Assembly (NCBI GenBank): GCA_907163375.1
Contig: CAJQUW010007929.1
Span: 62,001 to 126,000, forward strand
DNA length: 64,000 nt
Source of the DNA: Prostheceraeus crozeri
Taxonomy: Eukaryota > Platyhelminthes > Polycladida > Euryleptidae
Direction: 5' to 3'
Below, piece by piece: positions 45,601 through 58,265 of the stretch. A program made the translations under genes and the position numbers. Under the pieces are notes generated by a model. It worked only from the letters and a program-made list of their open reading frames with translations. It did not search any database and was not told the DNA's origin. How positions within the stretch are numbered: position 1 is the stretch's first letter; every line of letters begins with the position of its first letter.

Positions 45601-45862
45601 GGCACCGCCTGCAGTATTGCGGTTTACATAGCGGATCACGGGTGACGTGTCCAAACCAGCGGAGTCTGTTCTCGCGTAGTTTTTCAGTGATGGCCGCTGT
45701 ATCTGGTCCAGCAGTGTTAGTCCCATCGAGAATCGCAGCATGCGCATCCGTGACGTGTAGCGCTGTTGTGTCCAGCGCCTCATGAGCTGATGTGTTCGCC
45801 CAGCATTCGCTTGTATACATCGCTGTTGGTCGCAATTTTTGACAAATAGAAACGTTGGACAA
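45600..45862 (-). pseudogene. LINE 3' fragment of a different, RTE-like type
   Basis: Encodes AITEKLRENRLRWFGHVTRD followed by HGHARGPRKDRQ, the well-known C-terminal signature (LRENRLRWFGHV.R......R....G.R.RGRP) of RTE/BovB-like and related invertebrate LINE RTs. It runs straight into the CR1/L2-type fragment in the same orientation, so the two are joined. Confidence 0.78.
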
Positions 45863-46141
45863 AATATTCGAAAACAGATTTTAATCGGACGAGAGTAAAT
45901 TCACAAGTCTCACAAATGCAACAATTCTCTTAGAATGAAGGATGGATGACTGCATTCGGTTACGTATGGATGGAAGCATATTGATCCCATGTGAGCATAT
46001 TAACAATGTTTACACCGAGAATTTTTGCTTCTGATTCAATTACTTGCACACATGCTTCTCAGTTCTGAGTGGCAACAAGTTATTATTGTGTCAAATATAT
46101 ATCGTCATTTTCTACATCACTCATAATATGCCTCATTACAG

Positions 46142-46284
46142 GGAATGGGTCTTTAAGGCTCCCAGAAAATTTATATCCTTCGGACTGGTTGGTCATAAAT
46201 CCCGAAATGAATTTCTACTATGTCGTTAACTACGATAAAACGCATTGGAGACGACTCGGTCGCCATCTCTATTCTGACTACCTG
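46142..46284 (+). CDS. M1 aminopeptidase, exon with the VNYD motif
   Basis: Acceptor CATTACAG, donor GTGAGT. After completing a split codon it encodes NGSLRLPENLYPSDWLVINP, then EMNFYYVVNYDKTHWRRLGR and HLYSDYL. This matches the W...N....GYYRVNYDxxNW junction between the beta-sandwich and the C-terminal helical (ERAP1_C-like) domain. The usual Arg before VNYD is Val here (YYVVNYD). Phase 0 at the end. Confidence 0.93.
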
Positions 46285-49200
46285 GTGAGTTCAGGTGATG
46301 TTGAGAGGACTTGCCCAGCAGCATCAATTTTATTTACAAAAATTAGCGATTTTCAAATAATTTTCAACTATTGCATTACAATTTACACGTAGATAATTTT
46401 TGCTTATTTAGTATTGTCAGCTGAAACTCTGATGAATGTAGTTAAATAAAATTTTCAGTTGAAGCTCGCTGAATAAAGTTCTACTTTGTGCATTTGATTG
46501 TTTTTTATTTAGATATTTTCAAAGTGTACGAAAACAATCGAATACTGCATGTACATTTATCTGTTAATAATTTGAGAGAAATATCACAAGAAAAAAGTGG
46601 GAACACTATTTTGTTAAATTTTTTAGCATAATCGAGTTGAATATAAAATTTGATATCATACTGTATGTTTTTTTGAAACTCTTGAAACGCTTGAAGTGAA
46701 GAATTGTCGGAAATTGAAATTGCTTTTTGACAGTATGGGACTATTGGCTCTGCTGTCAGAAATCGTCCAAAAACTCCTAGGCAATTGCGGTTAACAATTC
46801 AGCGAAAAATGAATTAATTTGAATTCCATAAAATTGAAAATACGTCTGGATGATAATACAAATTGACCGAACCTTAGCTCTATAAGTTTCTTTATTTTGA
46901 TGTATGATAGTCTTCGTTGATGCAGTTATCATTAAAATCGAAATCATGACGATTTTGCCATGCTACTCTTAAAAGTGATAAATAAATTTGAATGAAATGC
47001 TAAGAGCACTAAAATTTGTCTGACAGCATTATACATATTTGTTTTGGATAAGCTTAATTTCATCCCTCGTATTATGAGTTGTGACTGCTGAGACAAAAAA
47101 ATATTGACTTCATAAACCATGCAGGATGAATTTATTTCATCTTCGTTGCTTTCTTCTATTTGAACATTACGAATTTCATAACCCGCACTCATTCCGCATT
47201 GTGTATTTAAAATTTAAAGATAGCTGCATGCCTGGAATGAAAAATCAGGTGGTAAAAGGGCTGTGTTAATATTTCAATTGGGAAATTGCTGTATTTCTGA
47301 ATGTTTTATCAAGCTACTATACTGCATGTCAACCACAAAACAAGGCACAGATCATAGAGTAGATATATTAGGTAGAGTAGCAACTCGGCATTTATTAGAT
47401 CCCCAATGTGTATACAGTTTCGATTTCATTAAATAAACATGAGTCGAGACCAGGCACCACATGTGAGATATGCAATTTTCTACGCTCTAGCAGAAATGTA
47501 CACGAATTCGACTGATCATGATAGCATCAGAGAAAAAATAATAGTATTCCATAAGTATTCCACTTGGAGAGGTAATATAGTTTGATAAATGAGGAATTCG
47601 ATGGGTTGCCATCACTAAAAGCTTAGCTTTATCCACGCAAATTGTGAATCATAAAATCATACCGCTGAAAATTGAATGAAAAAAAATGACATCTCAGCCG
47701 AGAAGCTCTCAACTATTCCTTGAAGACTTGCAGGAACTTGCACTATAATGCAGTTCATGAAATTTCCTAGATCATCAGCTTAATTTCCGCATAATTAATA
47801 TCCTTGTAGCAAATATTCAGTCCTTTTGATATCCAACTTGTTTCATACTACTTATAAAGATGCTTTATGACGGTAGTTTACAAATCTGTAAACATTTAGC
47901 TTTTTAAAAACTGCTCAAATCATTTTTTGGTCCACAGGAGCGCAATCTCCGTAAAAATCTGAATCCTTTCATATAAAAACTGTATATTTTCACTGTATAT
48001 AGACACTTTTTTCAGTCGACACTCTACCTATGCTTACTTTATGGTACAGATAAGAAAAAGAAATATTAACTATTCAACAACATGGTCTCAACATTTTCTA
48101 CATTGGCAGCACAGCGAGCTTAACATGTTAAAGCAAAAGCAGATTTTGAAAATAGAAATTCTTCTGTATTCCTCAATTTAGCATCACAATAATTGCCAGA
48201 GAAACAGATGAAACCATCCTGCGACTCAAAGAGGCAATCATGATTCAACGCCACAATTTGCCATCAATAATAGACAAAAATGTGAAGAATACTAGTGCTT
48301 ATTGATTGACTGCAATATTTTCATTAACTTTACCTTTTATACGCGCATGATTGGGTAGTGATTTTAAAAGTTTTTATAAACTTTCTGCGCTTATTATATT
48401 AAGTCTCATGATAATGTAGATAATTCTTCGATTCTTTGTTTAGTCAGATCATGTAACCAGGTTCTATTTGTCTCATGACCATGATAGGCGGTTGTGATTG
48501 GTCATGGTCGTCATTCGACTCCATGCAATTTATATTTACAGAAGCATTCACACGCCATTGTCGTATATCCGTATAACTATGAAATTCGCATGACTATTAT
48601 CACATAACTCAAAATTTGAAAAATTTTGTTGCACATGCTGTTGAATAGTTAACACAATATTTCCTCTTACGATCTGCGCCGATGATAACGACACCTAGTT
48701 GAAATATTTTGGCTTGATAAAGCAATCAAAATCACAATGGCATTAAAGCACCAACATTATTACTTCAGCTTCCCAATCAAAACATGAAAATCAATTCGAC
48801 GCGATGTGATACATACATTACACATAGTCAATAATAAATAATTATACAATGAAATCTGTTCCGAAATAAATTTTGTATTAGAACGAGTCATTTTCATCTT
48901 GTGCTGCTAGGCCCATATTTACTGTTCCAAGAAAAGATCCACTATTTGCTTCATTTACTGGATTATACATGGGAATGCTACGGCCAATGTAGGCCAAACA
49001 CTTGCGGTCCTTTTTATTTGGACTTTTCACAACCGAAAATGAACAATAAAACTATACGATTGATGTACAATTATGCGTAAAACTTGCGTAATTATGTATT
49101 AAGATCAACTGTTTGGTATTCTAAGTATCATCGATCAGATGACATCAATTTTTGATATTTTTGGTAATTTGGATATTTGAATATATATATGTACAAATTT

Positions 49201-49602
49201 ACAAGGAATCAGAAAACATTATTGAAGCAGAGGCCTACGAGATAATATAGAGTCCCTGGTATACATGTAAGCTAAGCATCGCTCACAATCATGATAAATT
49301 TTATCACATATCAAAGGATGATAAGCTGCTGCATGTCGCTCGTGCTCATTCATTCACAATCATCCTATCAAAAGTTCCATGTATAGTTGTACTATGTGTA
49401 CAATTACTGAATCATGGTGTCAGAGACTTTTGATAGTAATAGAATTATCACAAACAACGACTTTCATCGGTCATGTCAAAATCTTTATTATGCCCTAGAT
49501 GGCATAGCGCAGGGCCTCTGTCTTAGGTTCCGTGGTCATACAAGCATGTGCGTCTATGCATTGATGTTCAAGTTTTGATTAATTTTTTGCTATCTATTGC
49601 AG
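46285..49602 (+). other. Aminopeptidase intron with an R2 MITE
   Basis: 3.3 kb. It contains the uninterrupted R2 MITE (47371-48028). I see nothing else. Confidence 0.65.
47371..48028. mobile_element. TA-flanked MITE family R2, copy 2 (uninterrupted)
   Basis: 658 bp between TA at 47369-47370 and 48029-48030, ends GGTAGAGTAGCAACTC and, reversed, GGTAGAGTGTCGACTG. In reverse orientation it matches 8942-9057 and 12771-13437, with the Penelope-like element absent, so it serves as an empty site. Confidence 0.87.
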
Positions 49603-49658
49603 GCGTTCGATGAATTCACTCGTGCGAAATTCATAATTGATTTGAGTTTCCTGTATGC
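49603..49658 (+). CDS. M1 aminopeptidase, short C-terminal-domain exon
   Basis: Acceptor TTGCAG, donor GTAAGT. It encodes AFDEFTRAKFIIDLSFLY plus two bases. This matches the I....RAQ(I/L)I.DAF.LA helix of the C-terminal domain. The usual RAQ is RAK and DAF is DLS here. Confidence 0.9.
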
Positions 49659-51329
49659 GTAAGTTCTCAATTACATGATGAATACCGAAAGTAAACGTCA
49701 TCGTAATCGAATAGTAAATCTGCATGTGTATTCGACGCAGGTGTTATTGCTTTGTCTTTCAATATCAGCATTTCAAAAGCGGTACAACCTAATCCACTCT
49801 AAAGTCGATTGCTAGAGTGATACCGTATACTGACTACTGTTCAAAACAGACACAGGTAGATTCTTTTCTGGACCAGCTTTAAAACAGCCTTGACCGTTAT
49901 TCAGTTTATCGTTTGTTCAATAGCTTTTTTTTCGGGCATTTGATTAGAATGTAAAATGTAAATACTGGTCTACTTTTGAAGTAGAGATGCATAAGCATAA
50001 AGGCAACGTTTAACTTCAGAAATCTGGTGACAATGTGAGCTGACAAATAAAAATTCTCAGCTTACAAATTGAAGCAAACCTAATCAGCCAAAGTTATAGC
50101 ATGCCATGATGCTGTCATATTTATAAATGTGACTTCTGCGCGGTAAATTATGAAGTCATCGAAACTCAAAGAGTGCTAAAGAGGGTAAGTATTCTTTCAT
50201 TGGTTTACATCGCCAAAACGGACATGTTGATAATTCTGATTGACAATTTCAGAGTCTTGAAATTCACCAAAAGTAAATTTGACCTCCTAATTTACGAAAT
50301 GCTGTTCATCAGTGCAAACCGTCCTTCTCTCACTCAACACAACGCGATTCAGTGTCGGCGAAGTTATTAATAAGAAAGACTCTTAATATCATATCATCTG
50401 TTCCTTGATAAGCATTGCAGTTTGTATATTTCTTTTTCTGAATATTGACTTGATAACTGCCGTACTGTGGTGGATCCAGAGTGAAGAATAGGGATACGCG
50501 CATCCGCCCCACCGGAGAATTAGCACTTAATGGCCTTGTGTATTATTAGATCTCCTCTCAATTTTCTGCATGGTTACTTAATTGCTTTTCAGCTGATTAT
50601 TGTAATTCAAATTTTCTTTGTCCTTCGACATTCGCCTACTAATGGTTTTGTGTTTGCAGCTCTAGATCATATGCATGTACATTGTACAACAGAATGATGC
50701 ATGCGTTTATATTATACAACCGTGATTCACTGGATATCATCATGCACAATAAGGTTGAAACCGGTCGCCGGCCCAGTGATACGTAGATGTAGCACTTTTT
50801 TATAACGCAAACATTGCGAACTGCTTCTTGAAAATTAACCTACAAATCATTATTCAAAGCGGATGATATAACCGTACAATATTATTGAATGTTGGCGATG
50901 ATAAAGAAGTTTAGATACTAAGAATAAATGGTACAACGCATGAATAAAGTTTATTAATTTCTGTAGCATTTTGGAGGAAATAATTTCAAAGACACAATTA
51001 TTTGCAAGCACGTGAATGAGTTTAGGCAACAAGCTTATTTATAACTGAATTCATGGCTATTTTTGCTCGAGGATTCTGATTGTAGCTTTAGTTTGGTTTT
51101 TCGTAATGAGCACAACAAAGTTTTCATAGTTGACTTGACGGCAGTGAGGACACGTCGCCGCTGATTAAGCACTAATCCATGGGAAATTATTTACTTAGAC
51201 ATCAAGTTTTAAGCCCTACTCGATCTCAAATCGAGTTTCTGGAATCGCATACTCTGTTTTGACCACGGAACCATCATATTTATTATTATTTGCATGTTCA
51301 TATCGTTAAAGAACAGAAGCTTTCATGTC

Positions 51330-51948
51330 TGCTTGGCTGGTAAGAAATGTCGATGTTGAGGCCAAGAGAGTGTCCGAGGAAACGCTTTTCGTGAAATTGC
51401 TGACCAGTCAGTGACACAAAAGGTGCGACTATATTTCATGCCGTGGAAGATTACTTTGAACAGAATAACATTCCGTTTGTTAATGTTGTGGCTTGTGCAA
51501 CTGACGGTGCGCATTTTGATCACATCAAGGTGTTGAGCGAAGGCTTTGAGTTGAGCTTTGCTAATTTGCTCCAGTACCCCGATGGATCGTCGATCCCTTT
51601 TCATTTCAAGTGGAATTAGCGGAACCTTCTTTATATGCGGACATGATTAATTTGCAGCACAATTCTGAAGCAAATGCGTGTTTTGAAAGCAATGGCTACA
51701 TCAATTTCTCGTCCTCACTTGGAAGAATCAGGTATCCTAAACTATTTGGCGAAACTGAGCAGTTACTCACAGCTTCCCCATCGTCACACCTTGTGGAGCG
51801 AGGCTTCAGATCCGTTGATTATATTTTGTGGAAATCAAGAAATAGGCTCAACGTTTGTAAGAGAGATGACTTGCGATTAAAACTGTCCAGCATCGAGCGG
51901 AGCATCAAGGGCATTGTGTCACAGCACCAACCTCAAGGAAGCCATTAA
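51330..51948 (+). pseudogene. ZBED5-like hAT transposase remnant
   Basis: The first part reads EQNNIPFVNVVACATDGA, matching the NNIPxxNxxxCATDGAP segment of ZBED5/SCAND3-type hAT proteins with the catalytic Asp. After a large internal loss, 51610-51948 encodes LFGETEQLLTASPSSHLVER and GFRSVDYILWKSRNRLNVCK, then RDDLRLKLSSIE and VSQHQPQGSH, the C-terminal hAT dimerisation region (SSxxVERGFS....L..KRNRL....RGDLRLKL). The catalytic core between is missing. Confidence 0.8.
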
Positions 51949-52120
51949 TATCACACAAACTGCCTATGCTGTATGCAAGTGAGCGATCACTGCTATACTT
52001 GTGAGCAAGCCTGCACGTAAGCTTGCACACAGGTATTTGATATTCATTCTTTAGTGATTATATCAGTTATTGTGCAACATTTTTACTGCCGTTTTTTATC
52101 AAATTATGATTTATTTTCAA

Positions 52121-52157
52121 GTAGGCCTAAATTATAATAAAATTATATTAGGCCTAC
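52121..52157. repeat. Short perfect hairpin with TAGGCCTA ends
   Basis: GTAGGCCTAA at 52121-52130 and TTAGGCCTAC at 52148-52157 pair. The ATTATA/TATAAT interior also pairs. Confidence 0.8.
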
Positions 52158-54286
52158 ATTCAAGCAGTTCCGATAAGAAGAGTCACAGTTACGGGGAATG
52201 TTACATTAGTTCGATCCTTGATTCGTGTTAGGGACTATTTGTGAATATGGCTTTAAAACCCACTAAAGAAATTTGAATTTAGAAAATCGTGATGCTACAT
52301 TGCTTCCACAATAATTTATTTATTGTACAAAGACGAAATCACATAGGTGAATCGCATTTTACTTAAAAATTCAGCTATCAAACATTTCTCATTAGATTCT
52401 ATTGCTGCACTAGAATTGTTAAATTTATTTATCTCTGCCTTGTCTGCTAGGAAGACAGAAGAAACCAAATTTCTTGCTTAAAATATTTGACAATTAACCA
52501 TTTTTGAGAGTACAGAAAATGCATTGCCCTTTCTGTTTTGACAATAAAATTTCATTGATAATGTCACGATCATAGCCTTTATGAGTTCGATGTATCCATG
52601 AGGCCGTGAAAATTTTATGAACGAAATGGGAAATCCCAATCAGCAGTGAATTCATTAAACGTGTTACACTGTACTACGCTAGCAGGTACTATTGCTAGGG
52701 ATCGTATAGAAATAGGAACATACAAAGGGAGTGTTAGACCAAAAAAGGTTGAGAAACCCTGGCTTACAGAGACGCCGGTACCAACCGTAAAGCACAACAT
52801 CTCGTACGCGCGCTTATTTAGATGCTCATCTCAACGTGTTGAAATTGATGCAAGTTAAATTAATTCTTGAAATTCATGTCAATGTCGAGGGAGTGATGTT
52901 TTCCCATTGAAGAGAAGCTGAAAATGACATTTCAAACAGGGCCAATTATTTATTATGTTCTTTAGCCATGTACACATGAAATACAAACCGCTGCTTTAAT
53001 CATGTTAGGCCCCTTATGGCAAAAGATGCATTTGTTTATTGAAAAAGTGAAATGAAAGCATCCATGCAATATCATCTTACAAATTACCATTACATAAACT
53101 ATCATGCTACGTTGCTCTTAGTAATGCGGAGGTCCTTTTGCAAGAAAATGTAAGGTCTGTAAATATACAATGTGTAAATAAATTAATGATGAACTATTTG
53201 ATAATTTTGTAAACCATGAGGTCAGGCCAGACATATACCGATGTAAGCCTTAAAAGCTTCTGTTCATTCTACTGGTATATCTAAGCCCAGAATTACATTT
53301 GTCTTTGATATGCAACCACATTGTACATGTATCATAGATGTATAAACAATATGTATACACCTATATGTATTCGCATTGGCCCGCATATATTATATGAACA
53401 ACCCCTCCCGCCGGATGTTTCTGAATCCGCCACTACTGTTGTATGTTAAGTCAATGTGTACTTCACAATCTGATTCCGTCATTCCACTGAAAATGTTTGC
53501 ATGACAAGCGAGACGCTTGGACAAATGAATACTTCATCGTTGTTTTCTTCCTAAAGTAAAACCTTTCTGATGAATAATAAAGTTAATAAATTTTCAAATT
53601 ACTGGCTATGTTACAGGCTATCCAAATGATCATACGGATAGATAGTTTAGTGGTTACTGCACAAAGGTACCTATTGCACAAATATTGCTGCTACGGTGTG
53701 TGTGATAATTTGCGGACAACACATTCTATAAGAGTGGTAGAAATGGTCAATAAAAGCGCATTAGGACTTTCTAAGAGAAAAAACACAAAAACATGCTTAC
53801 TCGCTTCATTCCATAAGAATGCACTTTTATACTTCATCTGACGTTAAACTTAAATGACAGAAAGTTCCTGATTCTAATTCTGTTTCCTATTTAAAGGCAG
53901 GTTTATATGCTAATTTCTACTACTTAATTCAATCATAAGTAGCATCGTTTTTCTTGTTTCCGATCAAATTATATTCAGCAGCCGGTCAACCACTTACGTG
54001 TGTTCTACTGTCTCATCTCATCAGGCTTGTCAATGAAAGAAGTAGGAATGCGATTTGTTCAATGAAGTTAATTGCTCATTATTGTTCTCACTGAAGCATA
54101 ATAGCCTCTCTTACAATATATATCCACAACCTCCGATCATCATTTGTCAAAGGGAAACATTCTCATCAACATAATGTACATGATAATGCTCTTTTCCGTC
54201 TGCGCGTAAATAAATTGAAATTATTAAAAATTGACGAAGCGCAACTTTTCTCATTTTGAAATGAATACGATTCTGCGTTTCTACAG

Positions 54287-54485
54287 GGCAACAGAAAGCA
54301 AGAATGGAAATTTTCTTGATGCAGACTTATACAATGAAGTAATGCGATTTATCGAATTCGAAGATGGAAAACTACCTCTTTCAATCCTGAAAGAAATTTT
54401 CAAAGATCCTGGATTTAACAGAGAAGTAACTCCAACACGCGATATTTTGGTGAAAAGAAAGATTGTGAGGAATTTTAAAAAGTGA
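54287..54485 (+). CDS. M1 aminopeptidase, last visible exon with stop
   Basis: Acceptor TTCTACAG. It completes the split Ala codon and encodes ATESKNGNFLDADLYNEVMR, then FIEFEDGKLPLSILKEIFKD, ending VRNFKK and TGA at 54483-54485. LYNEVMRFIEFEDGKLPLS aligns with the LAL...(Y/F)LE.E..Y.PW helix of the C-terminal domain. Family members normally go on for roughly 250-300 more residues, so either the protein is short here, or one of the weak donors inside this exon (GTAACT near 54425, GTGAAA near 54451) is used and more exons lie to the right. No later exon was recognised on the + strand. Confidence 0.78.
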
Positions 54486-57400
54486 AAGAAAATATTTTGT
54501 GAAAATTTTGGTAAGTACGTCCGTCTCACAATCAATAGTTCCTTCCAGAATGTTAATCGATGGCATTCAGATCATTTTGGTAATCTATGCTTTCATGTTT
54601 ATTGTTTTGCACAAGCAAATCGCTCGGCTTAGATTAAAAAATATATATATTTGTTTACGATAATTGTTGGTTGCTGATAAATAAGACATACAAAATCTAT
54701 TTGTACTTCTTGCATTCCATGTGAATCGCAGATACAGGTCGGATCTGATTATTTACACATACCTACTATGAAGTATACATGTACAGCAAGATCCCTAGGA
54801 AAAATGAGTTATTAATCATTGTTAAATCAACAAACTCGAAGCTTCAGGCAAGAACTAGAATAATCTTTCATGCTTTTATATGAAGACTTAATTCATTATG
54901 CTGCTCATGAAATCTTATTGGTAATCAATTAAATTTCCATTTAAGTTATGCTTTAGGATTATAATCATAAAAGTTTCATTCTGCTTGAAATTCAAAAAAG
55001 TTATATACTACTTAAAAGCTAAATTCTGTAGAATCGTCTAGATAGCATGTAAATACGAGAATAATTTGCAAAAATTCAACTTTTTAAAAATTTAATGAAA
55101 CATTTTTCAAACCTTGGGAGCGTTATATCCATAAAACCTGCTGTTTGTACACCATCTGCTCCTTATAAGTACTGCCTTGAAATGGTTTTGACATCGGGAA
55201 GATGAAGATTATGCATATAATAGCTCGTTTTAGAAAAAATCCGGGCTCGACTGTCAACTTTATTCCAAAAATTGCTTGGAAGCAATGATCTTCTTCAGAC
55301 AATTTGACAAAGCTGTTGACATTCGCATTAAAGCTCCCTCATTATCCCTCCTTGTACCATCAAAAACATTCGAATGAATACTTGTATTTTAAATGAATAC
55401 TTCGAATTATTTGAAAGTATGCTTGCGTCATTTTTCTTGAGTTTTAATAAAATAAAAGGAATAGAATTAAAAATTAATGTCATGACATCCGTTTCAGGTC
55501 GGTGAGTTACAATGGTGACCTGGGCAAATACTTCTACACGACTTTGGGTTGTTGAACTTTACCGCCAAATTGATGCTAAAAACTTCAGCAAGCGATGCAT
55601 GGTGCAAGAATAAATGTTACAATTCAATTAAGAAAAATGATGTTTTCTGTTATTGAAAAAAATGCAATGTGCACTAACTTGAGAAATTAACGTCTGATAA
55701 GTCATCTGACTTATATACACTCTAATGAAACTTATATATTGTAAGAATAAGCATCCTCTGTCACTTTGAACGTAATTAATGGTGAACAGACATGAACATG
55801 GTTACAAAGAGGAATGTCTTGCTGAGGGGGAGGATTGACTAGCCAGCCTGACCGTGGGAGGCGATGATTTACTCTGCCTCTACACTTCTAACCACATTCT
55901 AGACAGGTAATGGAAGTAATGTACCATGTTGTTTTGAGCATAGTTACCAGCAAAAAGACGACATAGATAAATATAAAGTTTCTAAGCTCTTGTCAACTGC
56001 AAGGTCCGCGTTGTGATTTCAAATATTTTGAATAGATTCATTATAACATTTTTATTATATTTTCAAATATATAGTTTCGTCTTAAGAGAAAGAAGAATTC
56101 AACTTTCACGAAGTTTGAATAAATCTATCATTGTATGCCCTCCTTGTGATTTCTTTTATGAAAAGTAGTGTTAATTTTTTAATAATTTGAAACTTTAGAT
56201 TATTAATAAAATCAATTGTCGCTTGCTAGTTTACACACGAGCACTGCTTTCATCAATGGCCACTTGAAGCTCATTAAACACTTAATATAGTAAAAATGAA
56301 AATAAAAGTGAAAATTCTATAGGATCTTTGTTTAAAAACTCTCGTGAATGTGTGATAGATTTTCTGCAACGCAACCTGCTTCTCAATGGTTTGAGCATAC
56401 TGCATGGTGTCTAGCACCGATAAGGAAAAGGAATGTGGATAATTCACCCTTAATTTACCAACATGTAGCTTAATTCCACTATGTAAATTTGAAAGATTGG
56501 AAATTGTGACAGTAATCATGCATTGCAATATGCGCATTGCTAGAAACAGCGGAAATAGATCGTTGATGAGTTTTACAGAAAATGTCTGGAAATATCAGAT
56601 AAATTTGATGACTGAGGCCGCTAGAGTCGAATTATTAAATCAGTTAATATCATAAAAAGTAATTTTTCAGGATTTTTCTGCTCAAACTGTAGAAACAGCT
56701 GACATACGAAAGCAAATTAACATAAAACATATATCACAATAAAACACAGCGAGAGGTGTTTACATTGAAGTCATCATAAAATGATTTTGCTGCCTGAGAA
56801 ATCTGGAGGAAAAGAAAGCAACACTTAAGCATCATTATACTGATAGCAAATTTGAACATTTTTACATAAAATCACTTAAGCAAATCCAGGCAAAACTCTA
56901 CGATGGATACTCTTTTGAAAGCAGTTAATACTTATTTTACTTATTTATGATACTTTGAGTAAAACATATCTTGTATAGCACCTTAACACCGAAACTAATA
57001 CCATCGTCGCGTATGTCATGCCCAAAATTTTCATCCGTGAAAATTTCACTAGACTTTGAGTATTATTTCGATTAACCTCAAGCGTTTTCCAAATTAGCTT
57101 TTGCAGGAAGCTGAGACATTTTGAAATATTAGGGTAAAATACACTTGGAGATTTCATTTTCTTATATTATAACAATGCAATGAATTTTTGACACGCCGCT
57201 TTTTATGCATCAGAATCTATGGATACATTCATCAATCAATAACTGGATGAAAGCAACGGTACAAAAACATTGTATTTCAAGGAAATATACAAAAATATTA
57301 CATACCATCAAACTCACATGAGCGCGCGTGTACAATGTGTAGGTAAGCAAATAATTGAATCTGACAAAAAATGAAAGAAATAAATCATATAATTACATGG

Positions 57401-58136
57401 TGTTTCATACAAATATCGTTGTTCTACGCAAGTGAGAATCTTTCTATCTTTCCCAACTTCTTAGATTATAGATTTGATCACAGATCAGAAATGCAACTCA
57501 CGATTGATTAGTGATTACTAATTTGTAGACGTCCACACGTATCCATATCTCGTGAGTCGCCTAACGATAGCCAGGCTCACTGATCATAAGCACAGCCAGA
57601 GTACATATATCACGTCGACTACTCTCGCCAGCACGTCTTCCGATATATCAAAAATCAATTGCATATGTGGAAGACGTTTTCTTTCAATGTAGGCCATTCT
57701 ACCAATTCGTTGTTTGCTACTTCAAAAGATATCATATTTTTTGTCATCAATATAATTGGACAATTTCATAACTGTCTCACAAAAAAGCATTATTCAATCT
57801 TCATCTAACTTAGGCAACGAGATCGCTTGGCAATAACTTGCAGCTACATTCATAGCGAATTTTCATTCCTTTTGGTAGCATGTAACTAGTTAGGCAGTTT
57901 TGCGAAAATTACATGACAAGTCTCAATGTAATCTAAAATGAAAGCAGTATAATGATATTTCAAAAAAGACGAAAAAACGGATGAGTTCAAAGTTCCAAAG
58001 AACTGCTTCATCTCGAAATTTCTGATGTTTTTCAATTCGCCATTTTAAACCCTGTAATGAAAAATGCGATTAGAATCCAATGAATCATTCTTCCTTCGGT
58101 TCCAACCAAAATCTTATTTCAATTTTACACGCATCT
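54486..58136. other. Between the two convergent genes
   Basis: About 3.65 kb between the aminopeptidase stop and the LRR gene stop. AT-rich. I see no further exon, RNA gene or element. Confidence 0.5.
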
Positions 58137-58265
58137 TCAGATAGGAATGACGTCTTTCAGTTTGTAAGTTGTATCAACATCGCCTCTAAATTTTATTTGA
58201 AATCCTAGACGAGAATCTCTCAACTCGTCTGCCAGCTGCATCAGTTTTTCGTTTGGGAAGGCAGT
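58137..58265 (-). CDS. LRRC74-like leucine-rich repeat protein, terminal exon
   Basis: On the - strand, acceptor TTTCAG then 42 codons and TGA. It encodes TAFPNEKLMQLADELRDSRL, then GFQIKFRGDVDTTYKLKDVI and PI. No leucine-rich repeat is visible; it is a charged C-terminal tail. Start phase 0 matches the end phase of the 61320-61415 exon, but one more exon between them cannot be excluded because both junctions are phase 0. Confidence 0.72.
   Translation of the reverse strand, partial: TAFPNEKLMQLADELRDSRLGFQIKFRGDVDTTYKLKDVIPI

Larger units (their letters stand above)
29139..46141 (+). other. Giant 17.0-kb aminopeptidase intron
   Basis: The second huge intron. Its elements are listed separately. 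Stretches with nothing recognised: 29650-30950, 32817-33588, 33884-34550, 41040-43254, 44227-45020 and 45863-46141. Confidence 0.85.
51300..52761 (+). mobile_element. hAT (ZBED5-like) transposon relic with right terminus
   Basis: The right end, read outward-in, is CAGGGTTTCTCAACCTTTTT (52739-52761 reversed), a classical hAT terminus. The left end was not found. Between them lie transposase remnants (51330-51948). The A+T-rich hairpin at 52121-52157 (GTAGGCCTAA...TTAGGCCTAC) lies inside. Confidence 0.72.
49659..54286 (+). other. Aminopeptidase intron
   Basis: 4.6 kb. It holds a GC-rich hAT-end-like fragment at about 50750-50790 (AAGGTTGAAACCGGTCGCC) and a ZBED-type hAT relic (51300-52761). 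I see nothing in 49659-50740 or 52770-54286. Confidence 0.65.
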
